A stretch of DNA of 64,000 bases from Thermomonas sp. HDW16 (GCF_011302915.1 NZ_CP049872.1:2542001-2606000), one strand, 5' to 3'. Counted from the stretch's first letter, positions 39,058-51,547 are shown. Notes: generated by a model not told the origin, from the letters alone. Made by a program: numbers and translations.

Positions 39058-40026
39058 TCAACTGCGTGCCTCCCCATTCGGGGCGGGCATGGACTGCTCG
39101 AGGATACGCCAGCACAACTCGTCGAATTCCACGCCCAGCTGGCGCGCCGCCTTCGGCACCAGCGAATGGCTGGTCATGCCCGGCGCGGTGTTCACTTCCA
39201 TCAGCATCAGGCGGCCATCACCATGGCGCATCACGTCCACCCGGCCCCAACCGCTGCAACCTGCGGCGCGAAAACCATCCAGCGCCAGCGCGCGGATCGC
39301 GTCTTCATCGGCGCCTTCTAGGCCGGGGCAGATGTACTGGGTATCGTCGGCGATGTACTTGGCGTGGTAGTCGTACCAGTCGCCCGCCGGCACGATCCGC
39401 ACCGACGGCAGCACCACATCACCCACCACACCCACGGTGAATTCGCCGCCGGTGAGCATCTGTTCGGCCAGCAGCTCGCCAGCATAACCGGCAGCAAAAT
39501 CCAGTGCCGGCTGCAGGTCGGCCTGCTCCATCACGCGGAACACGCCCACGCTGGAACCCTCGGTCGAGGGCTTGATGAATACCGGCAGGCCCAGTTCGCG
39601 AACTGCGGCAGCGAGATCGCTGCCCGCCGCGATGCGCACGAATCGCGCGGTTGGTAAGCCGGCGGACTGCCACACCTGCTTGGTGCGGATCTTGTCCATG
39701 GTCAGCGCGCTGCCCAGCACGCCGGGGCCGGTGTACGGCACTTCGAAGCCTTCCAGCAGGCCCTGCAGCACGCCGTTTTCGCCGTCTCCGCCATGCAGGA
39801 TGTTGAACACGCGGTCGAACTTGCCGTGCACCAGCGCGTCCAACAACGCAGGAATGCCGTCCACCGCATGCGCGTCCATGCCGCGCGACTGCAGGGCTTC
39901 GAGCACATTGCTGCCCGAGTTCAGCGAGACTTCGCGCTCGGCGCTGCTGCCACCCATCAGTACAGCAACGCGACCGAAATCGCGCGGGTCGGTAATTCGC
40001 AGCGGCGGGAACACGTGCGCGCTCAT
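39058..40026 (-). CDS. ddlB: D-alanine--D-alanine ligase
   Basis: 322 aa ATP-grasp enzyme making the D-Ala-D-Ala dipeptide for MurF. Seen: [48 protein letters not shown], and the metal site [22 protein letters not shown] 40026 overlaps the murC stop by 4 bp; the upstream Arg-rich extension is a shadow of murC. murB is absent between murC and ddlB. Confidence 0.97.
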   Translation of the reverse strand: MSAHVFPPLRITDPRDFGRVAVLMGGSSAEREVSLNSGSNVLEALQSRGMDAHAVDGIPALLDALVHGKFDRVFNILHGGDGENGVLQGLLEGFEVPYTGPGVLGSALTMDKIRTKQVWQSAGLPTARFVRIAAGSDLAAAVRELGLPVFIKPSTEGSSVGVFRVMEQADLQPALDFAAGYAGELLAEQMLTGGEFTVGVVGDVVLPSVRIVPAGDWYDYHAKYIADDTQYICPGLEGADEDAIRALALDGFRAAGCSGWGRVDVMRHGDGRLMLMEVNTAPGMTSHSLVPKAARQLGVEFDELCWRILEQSMPAPNGEARS

Positions 40027-41480
40027 GCGCCGGCTCCTGAAGGGGATGTTCCGCTGAAACCGTTGCGCGCAATCAGCTGCGCGGCCGCGCCGATATCGCC
40101 CGCGCCCATCATCAGCAGCAGGTCGCCGTCTCGCAGCACGCCGGCCAATGCGTCGCCCAGTTCGCCGGCGCTGCCGACCACCACCGGATCGACACGGCCG
40201 CGGGTGCGGATCGAGCGCGCCAACGACTTGGCATCGGCACCGGCGATCGGTGCTTCGCCGGCCGGATACACCTCGGTCAGCACCAGCGCATCGACGGTCG
40301 ACAGCACTGCCGCGAATTCGTCGAACAGGTCGCGCGTACGCGAGTAGCGATGCGGCTGGAACGCAACGACCAGCCGCTTGTCCGCCCAACCGCCACGCGC
40401 CGCGTCGAATACCGCGGCGAGCTCCTTCGGATGGTGGCCGTAATCGTCGACCAGCACCACCTCGCCACCGCCTTCCAGCGGCAATGTCGCCAGTTGGTTG
40501 AAGCGACGGCCGATGCCGGCGAAATTCTCCAGCGCGCGGGCGATGGCTTCATTGGCCACGCCCAGCTGCCATGCCACCGCGGACGCCGCCAGCGCATTCT
40601 GCACGTTGTGCTTGCCAGGCAAGGCCAAGGTGCAGGCGGTGCGCGAACCATCCGGCAGGCACAGCGTGTAGTGCATGCGCCCGCCCTGCTGCTGCACGTC
40701 TTCGGCGCGCACGTCGGCATGCTCGGCGAAACCGTAGGTCACCACGTGGCGCGGGGTGTTCTCGGCCAGCGCCGCGACTTCGACATCGTCGATGCACAGC
40801 ACGGCCAATCCGTAGAACGGCAGCCGGTGCAGGAATTCGGAGAAGGCCCGCTTGACCTGCTCGAAGTCGCCGCCGTAGTTCTCCAAATGATCGGCATCGA
40901 TATTGGTGACGATGGCGACGGCAGGGTTCAGGCGCAGGAAGCTGCCGTCGCTTTCGTCGGCTTCGGCCACCAGCCAGGCGCCCTTGCCCAGCCGCGCGTT
41001 GGCGCCGGCCGCAAGCAACTGGCCGCCGATGACGAAGGTCGGATCCAGGCCACCTTCGGCCAGCACGCTTGCAAGCAAGGAGGTGGTCGTGGTCTTGCCA
41101 TGGGTACCGGCCACCGCGATGCCGCGCTTGAAACGCATCAGCTCGGCCAGCATCTCCGCACGCGGGACGATCGGGATGCGTTGCGCGCGCGCTTCCAGCA
41201 ATTCGGGATTGTCCGGCTTGATCGCGCTGCTGACCACGATGCAATCGGCATCCAGCACGTTCGCTGCCGCGTGACCTTTGCACACGGTCGCGCCCAGCGA
41301 CGCCAAGCGCTTGGTCACCGCATTGTCCGCGTTGTCCGAACCGCTGACCTGGTAACCGAGCGTGCACAGCACCTCCGCTATTCCGCTCATGCCGACGCCG
41401 CCGATGCCGACGAAATGCACGCGCGGGAACGCCTTGGCCAAATCGCCGATCTGCTGCAGGCGCAGGCTGTGGACGGACAT
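40023..41480 (-). CDS. murC: UDP-N-acetylmuramate--L-alanine ligase
   Basis: 485 aa, three-domain Mur ligase. Seen: [19 protein letters not shown] (UDP-MurNAc Rossmann), ATP loop [32 protein letters not shown] and [15 protein letters not shown]. Adds L-Ala to UDP-MurNAc in the cytoplasm. TGATG junction with murG. Confidence 0.98.
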   Translation of the reverse strand: MSVHSLRLQQIGDLAKAFPRVHFVGIGGVGMSGIAEVLCTLGYQVSGSDNADNAVTKRLASLGATVCKGHAAANVLDADCIVVSSAIKPDNPELLEARAQRIPIVPRAEMLAELMRFKRGIAVAGTHGKTTTTSLLASVLAEGGLDPTFVIGGQLLAAGANARLGKGAWLVAEADESDGSFLRLNPAVAIVTNIDADHLENYGGDFEQVKRAFSEFLHRLPFYGLAVLCIDDVEVAALAENTPRHVVTYGFAEHADVRAEDVQQQGGRMHYTLCLPDGSRTACTLALPGKHNVQNALAASAVAWQLGVANEAIARALENFAGIGRRFNQLATLPLEGGGEVVLVDDYGHHPKELAAVFDAARGGWADKRLVVAFQPHRYSRTRDLFDEFAAVLSTVDALVLTEVYPAGEAPIAGADAKSLARSIRTRGRVDPVVVGSAGELGDALAGVLRDGDLLLMMGAGDIGAAAQLIARNGFSGTSPSGAGA

Positions 41481-42562
41481 CAGGCGGCTTCCTTGTTGAT
41501 TATTGCCAATACCGCGTCGGCGACGCGTTCGGCGGCATCGGGTTTCGCCAGCGCGCGCGCGGCGTCGGCCATGGCGAAACGACGCGCAGGATCACGCGTA
41601 AGTTCGGCCAACACAGTGCGCAACTGCGTCGCGAGCGCGTCGTCCTGCTTGAGCAGCAGCGCTGCGCCGCGTTCGACCAGGTATTCGGCGTTGCGGGTCT
41701 GGTGATCGTCGACCGCTTGCGGGAACGGCACCAGCACGCTACCGACGCCGACCGCGCAGAGTTCCGCCAGCGTCAGCGCGCCGGCACGGCAGACCACGAT
41801 GTCCGCCCATGCATAGGCATCGGCCATGTCGGCAATGAAGGGTTCCACGCGTGCGGTGACGCCGGCATCGGCATACGCCTTGCGCGCATCGTCGAGCATT
41901 TTTTCACCGGCTTGGTGCAGCACATCGACCGGCAGGCCGAGCGCGGCGATCGCCTGTGGCACCGCATGATTCAACGCGCGCGCGCCCTGGCTGCCGCCGA
42001 GCACCAGCAGGCGCAGCGCGCCGCCATGGTGGAAGTCGCGCCGCGCCGGCGGCAGCACCTGCGCGATCTGCACGCGCACCGGATTGCCGACCAGCACTTC
42101 ATCCGAGAACGTCTGCGGGAAGCCGACCAGCACCTGCTTCGCGAACTTCGCCAGCACCTTGTTGGTCATGCCGGCGGCGCGGTTCTGTTCATGCACCAGC
42201 AATGGGATGCCGGCGATGCGTGCGGCAAGACCGCCTGGCCCCGCAGCATAGCCGCCGAAGCTCACCACCACATCCGGCCTGCGCAGGCGCAGTACGCGCG
42301 CGGCATCGCGTACCGCACGCAGCACGCGCAGTGGCGCCGACAGCAAGGTGGCGATGCCCTTGCCGCGCAGTCCTTTCACCGCGATGGTGTCGATGGACAC
42401 ACCATGCTGCGGCACCAGACGCGTTTCCATGCCGCCGTCCGCGCCCAGCCAACCCACGTTTGCACCGCGCGCGCGCAGCGCCTGCGCAACCGCAAGGCCG
42501 GGGAAGATGTGGCCGCCGGTGCCGCCAGCGAGAATCATCACGTTGGGCGACTTGCTGCTCAA
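41480..42562 (-). CDS. murG: UDP-GlcNAc:lipid I N-acetylglucosaminyltransferase MurG
   Basis: 360 aa GT28 enzyme that makes lipid II on the inner face of the membrane. Seen: [60 protein letters not shown] and [16 protein letters not shown] place the start at TTG 42562: GGAGG lies five bases upstream and the TTGA overlap with the ftsW stop matches the 4-bp overlaps around it. ATG 42538 is the alternative but has no SD. Confidence 0.93.
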   Translation of the reverse strand: MSSKSPNVMILAGGTGGHIFPGLAVAQALRARGANVGWLGADGGMETRLVPQHGVSIDTIAVKGLRGKGIATLLSAPLRVLRAVRDAARVLRLRRPDVVVSFGGYAAGPGGLAARIAGIPLLVHEQNRAAGMTNKVLAKFAKQVLVGFPQTFSDEVLVGNPVRVQIAQVLPPARRDFHHGGALRLLVLGGSQGARALNHAVPQAIAALGLPVDVLHQAGEKMLDDARKAYADAGVTARVEPFIADMADAYAWADIVVCRAGALTLAELCAVGVGSVLVPFPQAVDDHQTRNAEYLVERGAALLLKQDDALATQLRTVLAELTRDPARRFAMADAARALAKPDAAERVADAVLAIINKEAA

Positions 42563-43899
42563 CGCGACCTCCGCAATGCGGAGAGGGCGGCGGATTCGGA
42601 AGACGTGCCCATGCTGGGCTCGACACGCTGGCGCAGGCGGCTGGTGCCTCGCGTGGTCGCGTCCGCAGGAATCGGCGGCTGCGAAGTCTGTGGCGCCGTG
42701 CCCACCGACGGGCCGGTCGCCACGCCGCGCAGTTTCGCGACTTGCCGCGCGGCGCGCTCGTATTCGTAGGAGACGCGCAACAGCAGTCCAAGCGCGGCGC
42801 ACGTCATCAGCACCGACGAGCCACCAGAGGAGATCAGCGGCAAGGTCAAGCCCTTGGTCGGCAGCAGGCCCATGTTCACGCCGATCGAGACGCAACTTTG
42901 CAGCGACATCCACAGCGCGATGCCGAACGCAATGTAACCGGCGAAATGACGCTTCATCTCCACGCACTTCAGGCCCAGCCAGAACGCACGGCCGGCCAGC
43001 AACACGTACATGCCGATCACCGCGCACACGCCGGCAAAACCGAGCTCCTCGGCGATCACCGAAAAAATGAAATCGGTATGCGCTTCCGGCAGGTAATTCA
43101 GCTTCTGCACCGAAGCGCCCAAGCCCACGCCGAACCATTCGCCGCGGCCGATCGCCATCAGTGCATTGCTCAGCTGGTAACCGGCGCCTAACTGGTCCTG
43201 CCACGGGTCCATGAACGAGGTGACGCGACGCATGCGATAGGGTTCGAACACCACCAACAGCACCAACGCCGGCACCAACAGGAAGATCGGCAGCGCGATG
43301 CGCTGGATCGGCGCACCACCCAGCAACAGCATGCAGGTGGTGATGCCCAGCAGCAGCACCGAGGAACCGAAGTCCGGTTGCAGCAGCAGCAGCACCACCA
43401 GTGCGCCGACCACGCCCACCGGCTTGAGCATTGCCGTCCAGGTGACCGCCACGTCCTCGCTGTAGCGCTTCAGGTAACTCGCCAGCCACACGATGTAGAG
43501 CACCTTGACCGCTTCCACCACCTGAAACTTGGAGATGCCCAGGTTGATCCAGCGCTTGGCGCCATTGACCGTGCTGCCCAGCCCCGGCACGTACACCATC
43601 AGCAACAAGGCGAAACAGGCCAGCAGCAGCAACTGGCTGTGCTGCTCGACGGTCTTCAGCTCGGTGCGCATGGCGATGGCGGCCAACACCAAACCGCCGG
43701 CCAGGAACATCGCGTGCTTATTCAGGAAATACCACGGCCCGACGTCCATGCCGGCACCGGCGACGGCGGCCGAACCGACCATCACTACGCCGAAGCAGGC
43801 CAACGCGATCGACACGCCCAGCAGCCACGGGTCGAAGCGACCGCCGATATCATCGACGCGGGTGGCCTGGCGTGGCGTGTCGAAGGTCGTGGCACTCAT
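42559..43899 (-). CDS. ftsW: SEDS-family peptidoglycan polymerase FtsW
   Basis: 446 aa, about ten membrane helices. Seen: [23 protein letters not shown], the signature [27 protein letters not shown] ([16 protein letters not shown]) and [11 protein letters not shown]. Lipid II polymerase working with FtsI. The cytoplasmic C-terminal tail of about 60 residues is Pro/Arg-rich. Start ATG 43899, TGATG junction with mraY. Confidence 0.97.
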   Translation of the reverse strand: MSATTFDTPRQATRVDDIGGRFDPWLLGVSIALACFGVVMVGSAAVAGAGMDVGPWYFLNKHAMFLAGGLVLAAIAMRTELKTVEQHSQLLLLACFALLLMVYVPGLGSTVNGAKRWINLGISKFQVVEAVKVLYIVWLASYLKRYSEDVAVTWTAMLKPVGVVGALVVLLLLQPDFGSSVLLLGITTCMLLLGGAPIQRIALPIFLLVPALVLLVVFEPYRMRRVTSFMDPWQDQLGAGYQLSNALMAIGRGEWFGVGLGASVQKLNYLPEAHTDFIFSVIAEELGFAGVCAVIGMYVLLAGRAFWLGLKCVEMKRHFAGYIAFGIALWMSLQSCVSIGVNMGLLPTKGLTLPLISSGGSSVLMTCAALGLLLRVSYEYERAARQVAKLRGVATGPSVGTAPQTSQPPIPADATTRGTSRLRQRVEPSMGTSSESAALSALRRSR

Positions 43900-44984
43900 C
43901 AGCGGATCTTCAACGTGGCGAGACCGACCAGCACCAGCACCACGCTGATGATCCAGAAGCGCACGATCACGCGCGGTTCCGGCCAACCCTTCAGTTCGAA
44001 GTGGTGGTGGATCGGCGCCATCCGGAACACGCGCTTGCCGGTGAGCTTGAAGCTGGCGACCTGGATCATCACCGACAGGGTCTCGATGACGAAGATGCCG
44101 CCCATGATCACCAACACCAGCTCCTGGCGCACGATCACCGCGATGGTGCCCAGTACCGCACCCAACGCCAGCGCACCGATGTCGCCCATGAACACCATGG
44201 CGGGATAGGTGTTGAACCACAGAAAGCCCAGGCCCGCGCCGGCGATCGCCGCGCAGAACACGACAAGTTCACCTGCACCCGGCACCCGTGGGATCTGCAG
44301 GTATTCGGCGAACACGGCGTTGCCAGAGGCATAGGCGAACACGCCCAGCGCACACGCCACCAGCACGGTCGGCATGATCGCCAGGCCATCCAGGCCATCG
44401 GTCAGGTTGACCGCGTTGGAGAAACCGACGATCCAGAAATACGCGATGGCGACGAAACTGACCCCTACCAACGGCAGTGCGATCGACTTGAAGAACGGCA
44501 CATAGAAGGTGGTTGCCGCCGGCACGTCGGCATAGGCGTACAGGTAGATGCCGGCGGCCAGGCCGAGCAGCGACTGCAGCGCGTACTTGGTGCGCGACTT
44601 CATCCCGTTCGGATCGCGCCTGACGATCTTGATCCAGTCGTCCCACCAGCCGATCGCGCCGAAGCCGACCATGATCACCAACACGACCCAGACATACTTG
44701 TTGCGGAGATCGGCCCACAGCAGCACGGAGGCCGCGATGGACAACAGGATCAGCGAGCCTCCCATGGTCGGCGTACCGGCCTTGGAGAAATGCGATTGCG
44801 GGCCATCCTTGCGGATCGGCTGGCCGCCCTTCAGCGTGCCCAGGTAGCGAATCATCCGCGGCCCCCACCACAGCGAGAACGCGAGCGCAGTGAGTGCACC
44901 AAGAATGGCACGGAAGGTCAGGTAGTTGAACAGGCCAAAATGGCCCTGCAACTGCTCCAGCCAACGGGTTAGCTCAAGCAGCAT
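43899..44984 (-). CDS. mraY: Phospho-N-acetylmuramoyl-pentapeptide-transferase
   Basis: 361 aa, ten-helix integral membrane enzyme forming lipid I. Seen: [27 protein letters not shown] (Asp-rich motif), [36 protein letters not shown] and the MraY-specific [15 protein letters not shown] 44984 with GGAGAGG SD, inside the last 11 bases of murF. Confidence 0.98.
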   Translation of the reverse strand: MLLELTRWLEQLQGHFGLFNYLTFRAILGALTALAFSLWWGPRMIRYLGTLKGGQPIRKDGPQSHFSKAGTPTMGGSLILLSIAASVLLWADLRNKYVWVVLVIMVGFGAIGWWDDWIKIVRRDPNGMKSRTKYALQSLLGLAAGIYLYAYADVPAATTFYVPFFKSIALPLVGVSFVAIAYFWIVGFSNAVNLTDGLDGLAIMPTVLVACALGVFAYASGNAVFAEYLQIPRVPGAGELVVFCAAIAGAGLGFLWFNTYPAMVFMGDIGALALGAVLGTIAVIVRQELVLVIMGGIFVIETLSVMIQVASFKLTGKRVFRMAPIHHHFELKGWPEPRVIVRFWIISVVLVLVGLATLKIR

Positions 44985-46362
44985 CAGCCTCTCCCTTGTC
45001 GGCGGCCGCATCGGATGCGAGCAGCGCCTTGACAATGCGATCCATCGCGCTGCCGCGCGATCCCTTTACCAGTACGCGCACACCGGCGCGCAGTTCAGCG
45101 GACAACGCATCCGCGAGTTCCGCATGCGAGGCGTATGCGCGCGCGCCGTCGCCGAAGGCATCCGCCGCGGCCTTGCTCAGCGCGCCCAGCGTGTACAGCC
45201 GTGCGATGCCGGCTGCCTTCGCGCGTGCGCCGGCTTGTGCATGCAGCGTCACTTCGTCGACACCCAATTCGCGCATGTCGCCTAGCACCAACCACGCCTC
45301 GGATCCGCTGGCGGCCAGGATGTCGATGGCCGCCGCCACCGAGCCCGGATTGGCGTTGTAGCTGTCGTCCACCAGCATCGCGCCGTTGTACAGGCGATGC
45401 GCCACTTGCCGGCCACCGACCGGACGCGCGGCTTGCAACCCTTCCACGATGACGGCCAGCGGCACGTCCAGCGCCAACGCGACTGCGGTTGCCGCTAATG
45501 CATTACGCACGTTGTGGAGGCCCGGCATCGCCAACATCAACGCGGCGCGGCCCTGTGGGGTGACAAGGGTGAAGCGCGAACCTTCGGCATCGATCTCGAT
45601 ATCGCGCGCACTCACCTCGGCGCTGGCGTCGAGTCCAAAGTGGATCACCCGATGACTGCCGGCGCGCTCCGCGAAGTACGGCGCGAATGCATCATCGGCA
45701 TTGATCACGGCGGTGCCGCTATCGCGCAGGTCATCGTAGACCGCGGCCTTGGTGTTGGCGATTTCCAGCAGGCTACCCATGCGCTCCAGGTGCGCGGGCG
45801 CCACGTTGTTGACCAGGCCCACGTCCGGCGCCGCGATCGCGGTCAGGTAGGCGATGTCGCCGGGTGCGCCAGTGCCCATCTCGTAGATGGCGAAATCGGC
45901 ATCGTCCGGTGCATCCAGCACCGCCAGCGGCATGCCGATCTCGTTGTTGCGGTTGCCCGGCGTGGCGTAGGTCTTGCCAGCGCGCGACAGCACGGCTTCG
46001 ATCAGCGTCTTGACGCTGGTCTTGCCGTTGCTGCCAGTGATCGCCACTACCCTGGTGCGCGAACGCCCGCGCTGCACCGCGGCGGCGAAGTCGGCCAACG
46101 CGTGCTGGGTATCGGCCACGACGACCTGCGCAATCGATGTCTCGACTACGCGCGACACCAGCGCCGCCACGCAGCCACCGGCAGTCGCCGCAGCCACGTG
46201 GTCGTGGCCATCGAAATTCTCGCCTTTCAGCGCGACGAACAAGGCATCACGGCCTTGCGGCAATGCACGAGTATCGGTGGTGACGGCATCAACGGTGCGA
46301 TCCACGCCATGCAAACGGCCTGAAGTGACCTGCGCGATCCACGACAGCACGCGCGGCGTCAT
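44974..46362 (-). CDS. murF: UDP-MurNAc-tripeptide--D-Ala-D-Ala ligase
   Basis: 462 aa Mur ligase. Seen: [24 protein letters not shown] loop [34 protein letters not shown] and [17 protein letters not shown]. Adds the dipeptide made by DdlB to complete UDP-MurNAc-pentapeptide. ATGA overlap with murE. Confidence 0.97.
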   Translation of the reverse strand: MTPRVLSWIAQVTSGRLHGVDRTVDAVTTDTRALPQGRDALFVALKGENFDGHDHVAAATAGGCVAALVSRVVETSIAQVVVADTQHALADFAAAVQRGRSRTRVVAITGSNGKTSVKTLIEAVLSRAGKTYATPGNRNNEIGMPLAVLDAPDDADFAIYEMGTGAPGDIAYLTAIAAPDVGLVNNVAPAHLERMGSLLEIANTKAAVYDDLRDSGTAVINADDAFAPYFAERAGSHRVIHFGLDASAEVSARDIEIDAEGSRFTLVTPQGRAALMLAMPGLHNVRNALAATAVALALDVPLAVIVEGLQAARPVGGRQVAHRLYNGAMLVDDSYNANPGSVAAAIDILAASGSEAWLVLGDMRELGVDEVTLHAQAGARAKAAGIARLYTLGALSKAAADAFGDGARAYASHAELADALSAELRAGVRVLVKGSRGSAMDRIVKALLASDAAADKGEADAA

Positions 46363-47831
46363 GCGCGCCTCCGCAGAATGTCGCGCGCGGTCGCGGTGTC
46401 GTCGAACGGATGCTTGATGCCGTTGATTTCCTGGTAGGGCTCGTGGCCCTTGCCGGCGATCAGCACCACGTCGTCCGCACCGGCCAAGCCGATCGCCTCG
46501 ACGATGGCGGTGGCCCGGTCGCGCAGCACGATGGCGCGCGCCGCATCGGCGAAGCCGGCCATGATGTCGGCGACGATCCGGTCGCCATCCTCGGTACGCG
46601 GATTGTCGTCGGTGACGATGGCGACGTCCGCGCCGCGTTCGGCGATTGCCGCCATCTGCGGGCGCTTGCCGCGATCACGATCACCGCCGCAACCGAAGAC
46701 GCAGACCAGCTTGCCGGCGGTATGCGCGCGCAGCGAGGACAGTGCCTGTTCCAGCGCGTCCGGGGTGTGTGCGTAATCGACCACGACCAGCGGCAGTCCG
46801 CCCTCGCCACCCAAGCGATTCATGCGACCGTCGACCGGCACCAGCTGCGACAGCGTTTCCGCGACCAGGGCCGGCGCCATGCCCATCGCGAACAACGTCG
46901 CGGCGACGCCGAGCAAGTTGTCGACATTGAAGCGGCCCAGCAGCGACGAACGCACCGGATGCGCCTGGTTGCCGGCCTGCAGCAGGAAGCGGATGCCGCT
47001 GCCGTCGAGCTGCACTTCTTCGGCACGCACGACCGCACCGGCCGCGCCGCGCGAGGAGAACCCGATCACCCGCACCCTGCCGCCGACCGCCTCGAACAGC
47101 TCGCGGCCGAACGGATCGTCCAGGTTGACCGTGGCCGCGCGCAGGCCGGGCCAGTCGAACAGTTTCTTCTTGGCCGCGCCGTAGCTGGCCATGTCGCCGT
47201 GGTAATCCAGATGATCACGGGTGAGGTTGGTGAACACCGCGACATCGAAATGCACGCCGTCCACGCGCCCCTGGTCCAGCGCGTGCGAGGACACTTCCAT
47301 CGCTACCGCCTGTGCACCTTCGTCGCGCAGTTCGGCCAGCAGCGCATGCAGGCGCAACACCAGCGGCGTGGTGAAGCCGGTCGGATTGATTTTCGGCCAC
47401 ACGCCGGCACCCAGCGTGCCGATGGTGCCGGCCTTCTGCCCACGCAGCGTCCACGCCTGCGCCAACAGCTGCACGGTCGAGGTCTTGCCGTTGGTGCCGG
47501 TCACGCCGACCGTGGCCATCGCCGCGCTGGGCTGGTCATGGAAAGCATCGGCCATCGCGCCCATCCGCGCACGCAGGCCGACCACCGGGATCGCATCCTC
47601 CGGCGCCTGCAACTCGCCTGGGGACGGCGGCTCGAACAGGATCGCGGCGGCACCGGCTTCGCGCGCCGCATCGACGAAATTCAGGCCATGCGCGCCGAAG
47701 CCGGCGATGGCGACAAACGCATCGCCCGGCCTGATCTCGCGGCTGTCCTGCACCAGGCCGGTGACCGCGAGGTCAGCGGACAGACCTTCCAGTTCCGGCA
47801 GCAGTTCGCCGAGCAACATGGCGCGGGTCAT
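46359..47831 (-). CDS. murE: UDP-MurNAc-L-Ala-D-Glu--meso-diaminopimelate ligase
   Basis: 490 aa Mur ligase. Seen: [19 protein letters not shown] loop [28 protein letters not shown] and the substrate-specificity motif DNPRTED, whose DNPR form is known to select meso-DAP. ATG 47831 overlaps the ftsI stop by 4 bp; the 37-codon upstream extension lies inside ftsI. ATG 47819 is a minor alternative. Confidence 0.97.
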   Translation of the reverse strand: MTRAMLLGELLPELEGLSADLAVTGLVQDSREIRPGDAFVAIAGFGAHGLNFVDAAREAGAAAILFEPPSPGELQAPEDAIPVVGLRARMGAMADAFHDQPSAAMATVGVTGTNGKTSTVQLLAQAWTLRGQKAGTIGTLGAGVWPKINPTGFTTPLVLRLHALLAELRDEGAQAVAMEVSSHALDQGRVDGVHFDVAVFTNLTRDHLDYHGDMASYGAAKKKLFDWPGLRAATVNLDDPFGRELFEAVGGRVRVIGFSSRGAAGAVVRAEEVQLDGSGIRFLLQAGNQAHPVRSSLLGRFNVDNLLGVAATLFAMGMAPALVAETLSQLVPVDGRMNRLGGEGGLPLVVVDYAHTPDALEQALSSLRAHTAGKLVCVFGCGGDRDRGKRPQMAAIAERGADVAIVTDDNPRTEDGDRIVADIMAGFADAARAIVLRDRATAIVEAIGLAGADDVVLIAGKGHEPYQEINGIKHPFDDTATARDILRRRA

Positions 47832-49717
47832 GGCACCGCCCTCGCCGCTGGCGCGGACACACTGGCAGAGCTGGCAGCCGGCAACGCGTGGCCGCTGGCC
47901 TTGAGTCGCTTGGCTTCGGCTTGCGCCTGTGCGGCCAGCCACGTGTCCAGGTTGTCCGGCGACACGTCCATCAGCCGCAGCGCGCCTTCCATCACGTTGC
48001 GGAACACCGGCGCGGAGACCGTGCCGCCAACGTAACCCTTGCTCGGATCCGGGTCGTTGACCATCACTGCCATTGCGAATTTGGGATTCTCGACCGGCAC
48101 CAGGCCTGCGAAATAGCCGATGTAGCGCCGCGAATAACCGCCGGCACTGGCCTTGCGTGAGGTACCGGTCTTGCCGGCCACGTGGTAGCCCAGGATCGCG
48201 GCCTGGGTGGCGGTGCCACCGGGCTCGGTCACGGTCTGCATCATGTGCAGCACTTCACGCGCGATCTTCGGATCCAGCACCTGTCGCGATGGCGCATGCT
48301 GGCCCTTGATGAAGCTGGGCGGCGTGAGTTTGCCGCCATTGCCCAGCGCCGCGTACGCGGTGGCGATCTGCAACGGCGTGACCGACAGCGCGTAACCGTA
48401 GCTCATGGTCTGCTTTTGGGTGCCGTCCCAGCGATCCGGTGTCGGGAACACACCGGCCGATTCGCCCGGGAAGCCGCTGCCGGTACGCTGGCCGTATCCG
48501 AAGCGGCGCACGAAATCGTAGAACTGCTGGTTGCCGAGGCGCTTGGCGATCAGCGCAGCGCCCACGTTCGAACTCTTGCGCAGCACGCCGGTGGTATCCA
48601 ACACGCCATAGTTGTGGGTGTCGGTGGTGCGGTACCTGCCGTTGGCGATCCAGCCCGGATTGGTATTGAACATCGATGCCGGGGTAATGACGCCCGCTTC
48701 CAGTCCAGCCGCAACGGTCAACGGCTTCATCGTCGAACCCGGCTCGAACAGATCGGTGACCGCGCGGTTGCGGTGCGCATCACGTGCACTGGTGCCGACC
48801 GCATTCGGATTGAAGGTGGGCAGGTTCACCATCGCCAGCACTTCGCCGGTGGCGACGTCGATCACCACCGCCGAGCCGCTGCTGGCATCGAATTCATTCA
48901 ACGCATTGCGCAGTTCGCGATGCGCCAGGTACTGGATGCGGCGGTCGATGCTCAAGGTCAGGTCGCGGCCCGGCTGCGCGGCGCGCACCAGGTCCACGTT
49001 CTCGACGATGCGGCCGCGGCGGTCGCGGATGACGCGCTTGGCGCCCGGGGTGCCGCGCAACCAATCGTCGAACGCCAACTCCAGGCCTTCCTGGCCGCGG
49101 TCGTCGACGTTGGTGAAGCCCAGCACGTGCGCGATCGCCTCGCCCTGCGGGTAGAAGCGGCGGTACTCGCGCTGGCTGGCCACGCCGGGGATTTCCAGCG
49201 CGACGATGCGCTTGGCTTCGTCCGGATTGATGCGGCGCTTGAGGTAGACGAATTCCTTGTCCGCGCGTTGGCTGAGGCGATTTTTCAGCTCATCGCGATC
49301 CATGCCCAGCGCATCGGCCAGTTGCGGCAGACGCGCCGGCGACTTCAGCAATTCCTGCGGATTGGCCCAGATCGATTCCACCGGCGAGCTCACCGCCAAC
49401 GGTTCGCCGTTGCGGTCGGTGATCATCCCGCGCGAGGTGGCGATCGGCAGTTCGCGCAAGAAGCGCGCCGCGCCCTGCTTCTGGTAGAACTCGTTGTCGA
49501 CCACCTGCAGGTCCAGTGCGCGCGCCAGCAACGCGACCGAACACAGCCCAAGTGCGCCACCCACCAGCATCAACCGGCCACGCAGGTTGAACGCCGTTCG
49601 CGAACGCGGGCGGTTGCCGGGCGCGCGCGCGGCATCGCGACGCAAGGCGTCACGACGCGCCGTTTCGCGTGGATCGCGCTTCGGCAGGTCGGGAAGCTGG
49701 AGGCCGAAGAGTTTCAT
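47828..49717 (-). CDS. ftsI: Division-specific transpeptidase FtsI (PBP3)
   Basis: 629 aa. Cytoplasmic Arg-rich N-terminus (1-45), one membrane helix ([20 protein letters not shown]), a dimerisation domain, and a class B transpeptidase domain with all three active-site motifs: [11 protein letters not shown] (SxxK), [11 protein letters not shown] (SxN) and GKTGTSRK (KTG). Crosslinks septal peptidoglycan with FtsW. Ala/Ser-rich C-terminal tail. Overlaps ftsL by 4 bp. Confidence 0.97.
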   Translation of the reverse strand: MKLFGLQLPDLPKRDPRETARRDALRRDAARAPGNRPRSRTAFNLRGRLMLVGGALGLCSVALLARALDLQVVDNEFYQKQGAARFLRELPIATSRGMITDRNGEPLAVSSPVESIWANPQELLKSPARLPQLADALGMDRDELKNRLSQRADKEFVYLKRRINPDEAKRIVALEIPGVASQREYRRFYPQGEAIAHVLGFTNVDDRGQEGLELAFDDWLRGTPGAKRVIRDRRGRIVENVDLVRAAQPGRDLTLSIDRRIQYLAHRELRNALNEFDASSGSAVVIDVATGEVLAMVNLPTFNPNAVGTSARDAHRNRAVTDLFEPGSTMKPLTVAAGLEAGVITPASMFNTNPGWIANGRYRTTDTHNYGVLDTTGVLRKSSNVGAALIAKRLGNQQFYDFVRRFGYGQRTGSGFPGESAGVFPTPDRWDGTQKQTMSYGYALSVTPLQIATAYAALGNGGKLTPPSFIKGQHAPSRQVLDPKIAREVLHMMQTVTEPGGTATQAAILGYHVAGKTGTSRKASAGGYSRRYIGYFAGLVPVENPKFAMAVMVNDPDPSKGYVGGTVSAPVFRNVMEGALRLMDVSPDNLDTWLAAQAQAEAKRLKASGHALPAASSASVSAPAARAVP

Positions 49718-49980
49718 CGGCGCAACACCACGATGTCTTCGGTACGCGGGAACACCATGCCAAGGCGGGTGCGCGCGACCTGGTCGACGCGGTTGCTCTC
49801 CGCCCAGGTCGCCTGTTCCAGCTGCAGGCGGCCGAATTCGATGTTGAGTTCGTCGCGGATCTTGTCCAGCTTGTTGAGCGCGATGAAGGCCAGGCGGTGC
49901 TCGTGGCGATCACGCACCACCAGCAGCGCCGTCGCCACGTTGGCGATCACCAGCACGGCGAGGATGACGTAGCGGTTCAT
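49714..49980 (-). CDS. ftsL: Cell division protein FtsL
   Basis: 88 aa bitopic protein: membrane helix at about 4-22 ([19 protein letters not shown]) and a leucine-rich coiled coil ([20 protein letters not shown]). Forms the FtsQBL complex. Identified mainly by size, topology and position between rsmH and ftsI; 4-bp overlaps on both sides. Confidence 0.92.
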   Translation of the reverse strand: MNRYVILAVLVIANVATALLVVRDRHEHRLAFIALNKLDKIRDELNIEFGRLQLEQATWAESNRVDQVARTRLGMVFPRTEDIVVLRR

Positions 49981-50924
49981 GCCGCCACCTGCAATTTTTC
50001 CGCCACGCGCAGCACGGCACTGCGCGCGCGCGGATTCGTGGCCAGTTCGGCATCGCCCGCCTTCTGCGCGCCATCGATCAGGCGCAGCGTGGGCGTGAAC
50101 GCGATTTCGATCGGCATGCGCCGGTTGGCCGGCGGCGCCTTGGCGTGCTTCGCCATGAACTGCTTGACGATGCGGTCTTCCAGCGAATGGAAGCTGATCA
50201 CCGCCAAGCGTCCACCGGGCTTCAACCGTTCCAGCGCGGCATCCAGCCCGCCTTCGAGATCGACCAGTTCGCGATTGATGAAGATGCGGATCGCCTGGAA
50301 GCTGCGGGTTGCCGGATGGATCTTGGAATCGCCGCGCGGCATCACCGAGGCGATCAATTCCGCCAGTTGCGCAGTGCGCAGCAGCGGTGTGTCGCCACGG
50401 CGGGCGACGATGGCACGAGCGATGCGGCGGCTCTGGCGCTCATCGCCATACATCCACAACACGTCGGCGATCTCTTTTTCGGAGGCATGCGCCAACCACT
50501 GCGCCGCGCTTTCGCCGGACTCCGGATCCATGCGCATGTCCAGCGGGCCGTCCTTGCCGAACGAGAAGCCGCGCTCGGCCACATCCAGCTGCGGCGAGGA
50601 CACGCCCAAATCGAACAGCACGCCATCCAGGCCGGCATCGGCCAGCGGCCACTGCGCGAGGTCGGCGAAGCTGCCGCGGCGCCATGCCACGCGCGCATCC
50701 TCGCCGGCCAACTGGGTGGCCACGGCGATCGCTTCGGGATCCTTGTCCATCACCAGCAAGCGGCCCTCCGGCCCCAGCTTCGCCAATACGCCGCGTGCGT
50801 GTCCGCCGCGCCCGAACGTGCCATCCAGATAAGTGCCATCCGCCTTCACCGCCAGGCCCTCCATGACCTCGGCGAACAACACCGGGAGGTGGGCAGGCGT
50901 GGCGCCCGCGCCACCCGTGTTCAC
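49977..50924 (-). CDS. rsmH: 16S rRNA (cytosine-1402-N4)-methyltransferase
   Basis: 315 aa. Seen: [18 protein letters not shown] motif [43 protein letters not shown] and [16 protein letters not shown]. Methylates the decoding centre of 16S rRNA. GTG 50924 overlaps the mraZ stop (GTGA); further upstream frame is a shadow of mraZ. Confidence 0.97.
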   Translation of the reverse strand: MNTGGAGATPAHLPVLFAEVMEGLAVKADGTYLDGTFGRGGHARGVLAKLGPEGRLLVMDKDPEAIAVATQLAGEDARVAWRRGSFADLAQWPLADAGLDGVLFDLGVSSPQLDVAERGFSFGKDGPLDMRMDPESGESAAQWLAHASEKEIADVLWMYGDERQSRRIARAIVARRGDTPLLRTAQLAELIASVMPRGDSKIHPATRSFQAIRIFINRELVDLEGGLDAALERLKPGGRLAVISFHSLEDRIVKQFMAKHAKAPPANRRMPIEIAFTPTLRLIDGAQKAGDAELATNPRARSAVLRVAEKLQVAA

Positions 50925-51367
50925 AACACCAGATCCTGCAAGTCGTCGCCCAGGTCGGCATCGCCCAGCGTTTGCCGGATCTGCGCGTGGTGCGCCTGTT
51001 CGCTCCACAACTCGAATTTGTCGCCCATGCCCAGCAGCACGGCCTTCTTCTCGATGCCGACCGCACTGCGCTGGCTGGCCGGAATCGAGATGCGCGCGCT
51101 GCCGTCGGGCTCCGCGAACGCCGCCGCACCGACCAGCTTCAGCTGCAGCAGCCGGCTGTTCTTCTTGGTTCGCGGCAGGGCATTGACCTGGTCGCGGACC
51201 TTTTCCCAGACCGGCAGCGGGTACAGGTAGAGGCAGCCCGCTTCGAACGGGTTGTAGGTGATCACCAGCTGGTTGCCGCAATCGCGCGCGACAAGATCCC
51301 GGTAGGCGGTGGGAATCGCCAAACGGCCCTTGTCGTCGATGGTGATGGCGGTTTCGCCCTGGAACAT
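50921..51367 (-). CDS. mraZ: Transcriptional regulator MraZ
   Basis: 148 aa. Two SpoVT/AbrB-like halves with the DxxxR patterns [18 protein letters not shown] and [13 protein letters not shown]. In E. coli MraZ represses its own dcw promoter by binding TGGG repeats; similar repeats lie between the promoter and this gene. ATG 51367 chosen; an upstream extension to 51451 would cover the promoter region. Confidence 0.96.
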   Translation of the reverse strand: MFQGETAITIDDKGRLAIPTAYRDLVARDCGNQLVITYNPFEAGCLYLYPLPVWEKVRDQVNALPRTKKNSRLLQLKLVGAAAFAEPDGSARISIPASQRSAVGIEKKAVLLGMGDKFELWSEQAHHAQIRQTLGDADLGDDLQDLVL

Positions 51368-51417
51368 GCCCCTGCCCTGTGTCGCCCCCGTCTCAAGCGA
51401 GGTTCGTGACGGAAAAA

Positions 51418-51440
51418 CCACTAATTTCCCGGTTTTCCCA
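51418..51440 (-). promoter_or_regulatory. Candidate MraZ boxes
   Basis: On the minus strand TGGGaaaac-CGGGaaatta-GTGG gives three G-rich repeats at 9-10 base spacing, just downstream of the promoter -10. This resembles the TGGG-N5/6 operator of E. coli MraZ; the second and third repeats are imperfect. Confidence 0.45.
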
Positions 51441-51449
51441 CATGTCGCC

Positions 51450-51477
51450 ACATTAGCAGGGGTTTCAACCTTGTCAA
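51450..51477 (-). promoter_or_regulatory. Sigma-70 promoter of the dcw cluster
   Basis: TTGACA (51477-51472) with a 16-base spacer and TAATGT (51455-51450) on the minus strand. Predicted start near 51443, giving a leader of about 75 bases before mraZ. The best promoter in the window. Confidence 0.8.
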
Positions 51478-51547
51478 CAACTCCGCGCGGGAAATTTCAC
51501 TAGGCCGGTCAAAGACTTGCAGCAATCTTCAGAGACTTGTTCAAGCT

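Noticed and set aside
40023-41480. Missing murB between murC and ddlB taken as a deletion
   Set aside because: murC and ddlB overlap by 4 bp and the same order without murB is normal in Xanthomonadaceae.
46410-48035. 541-codon plus-strand frame opposite murE/ftsI
   Set aside because: Low-complexity His/Arg/Gln translation; real genes are on the minus strand.
48182-49972. 596-codon plus-strand frame opposite ftsI/ftsL
   Set aside because: Shadow of ftsI, whose three active-site motifs are intact.
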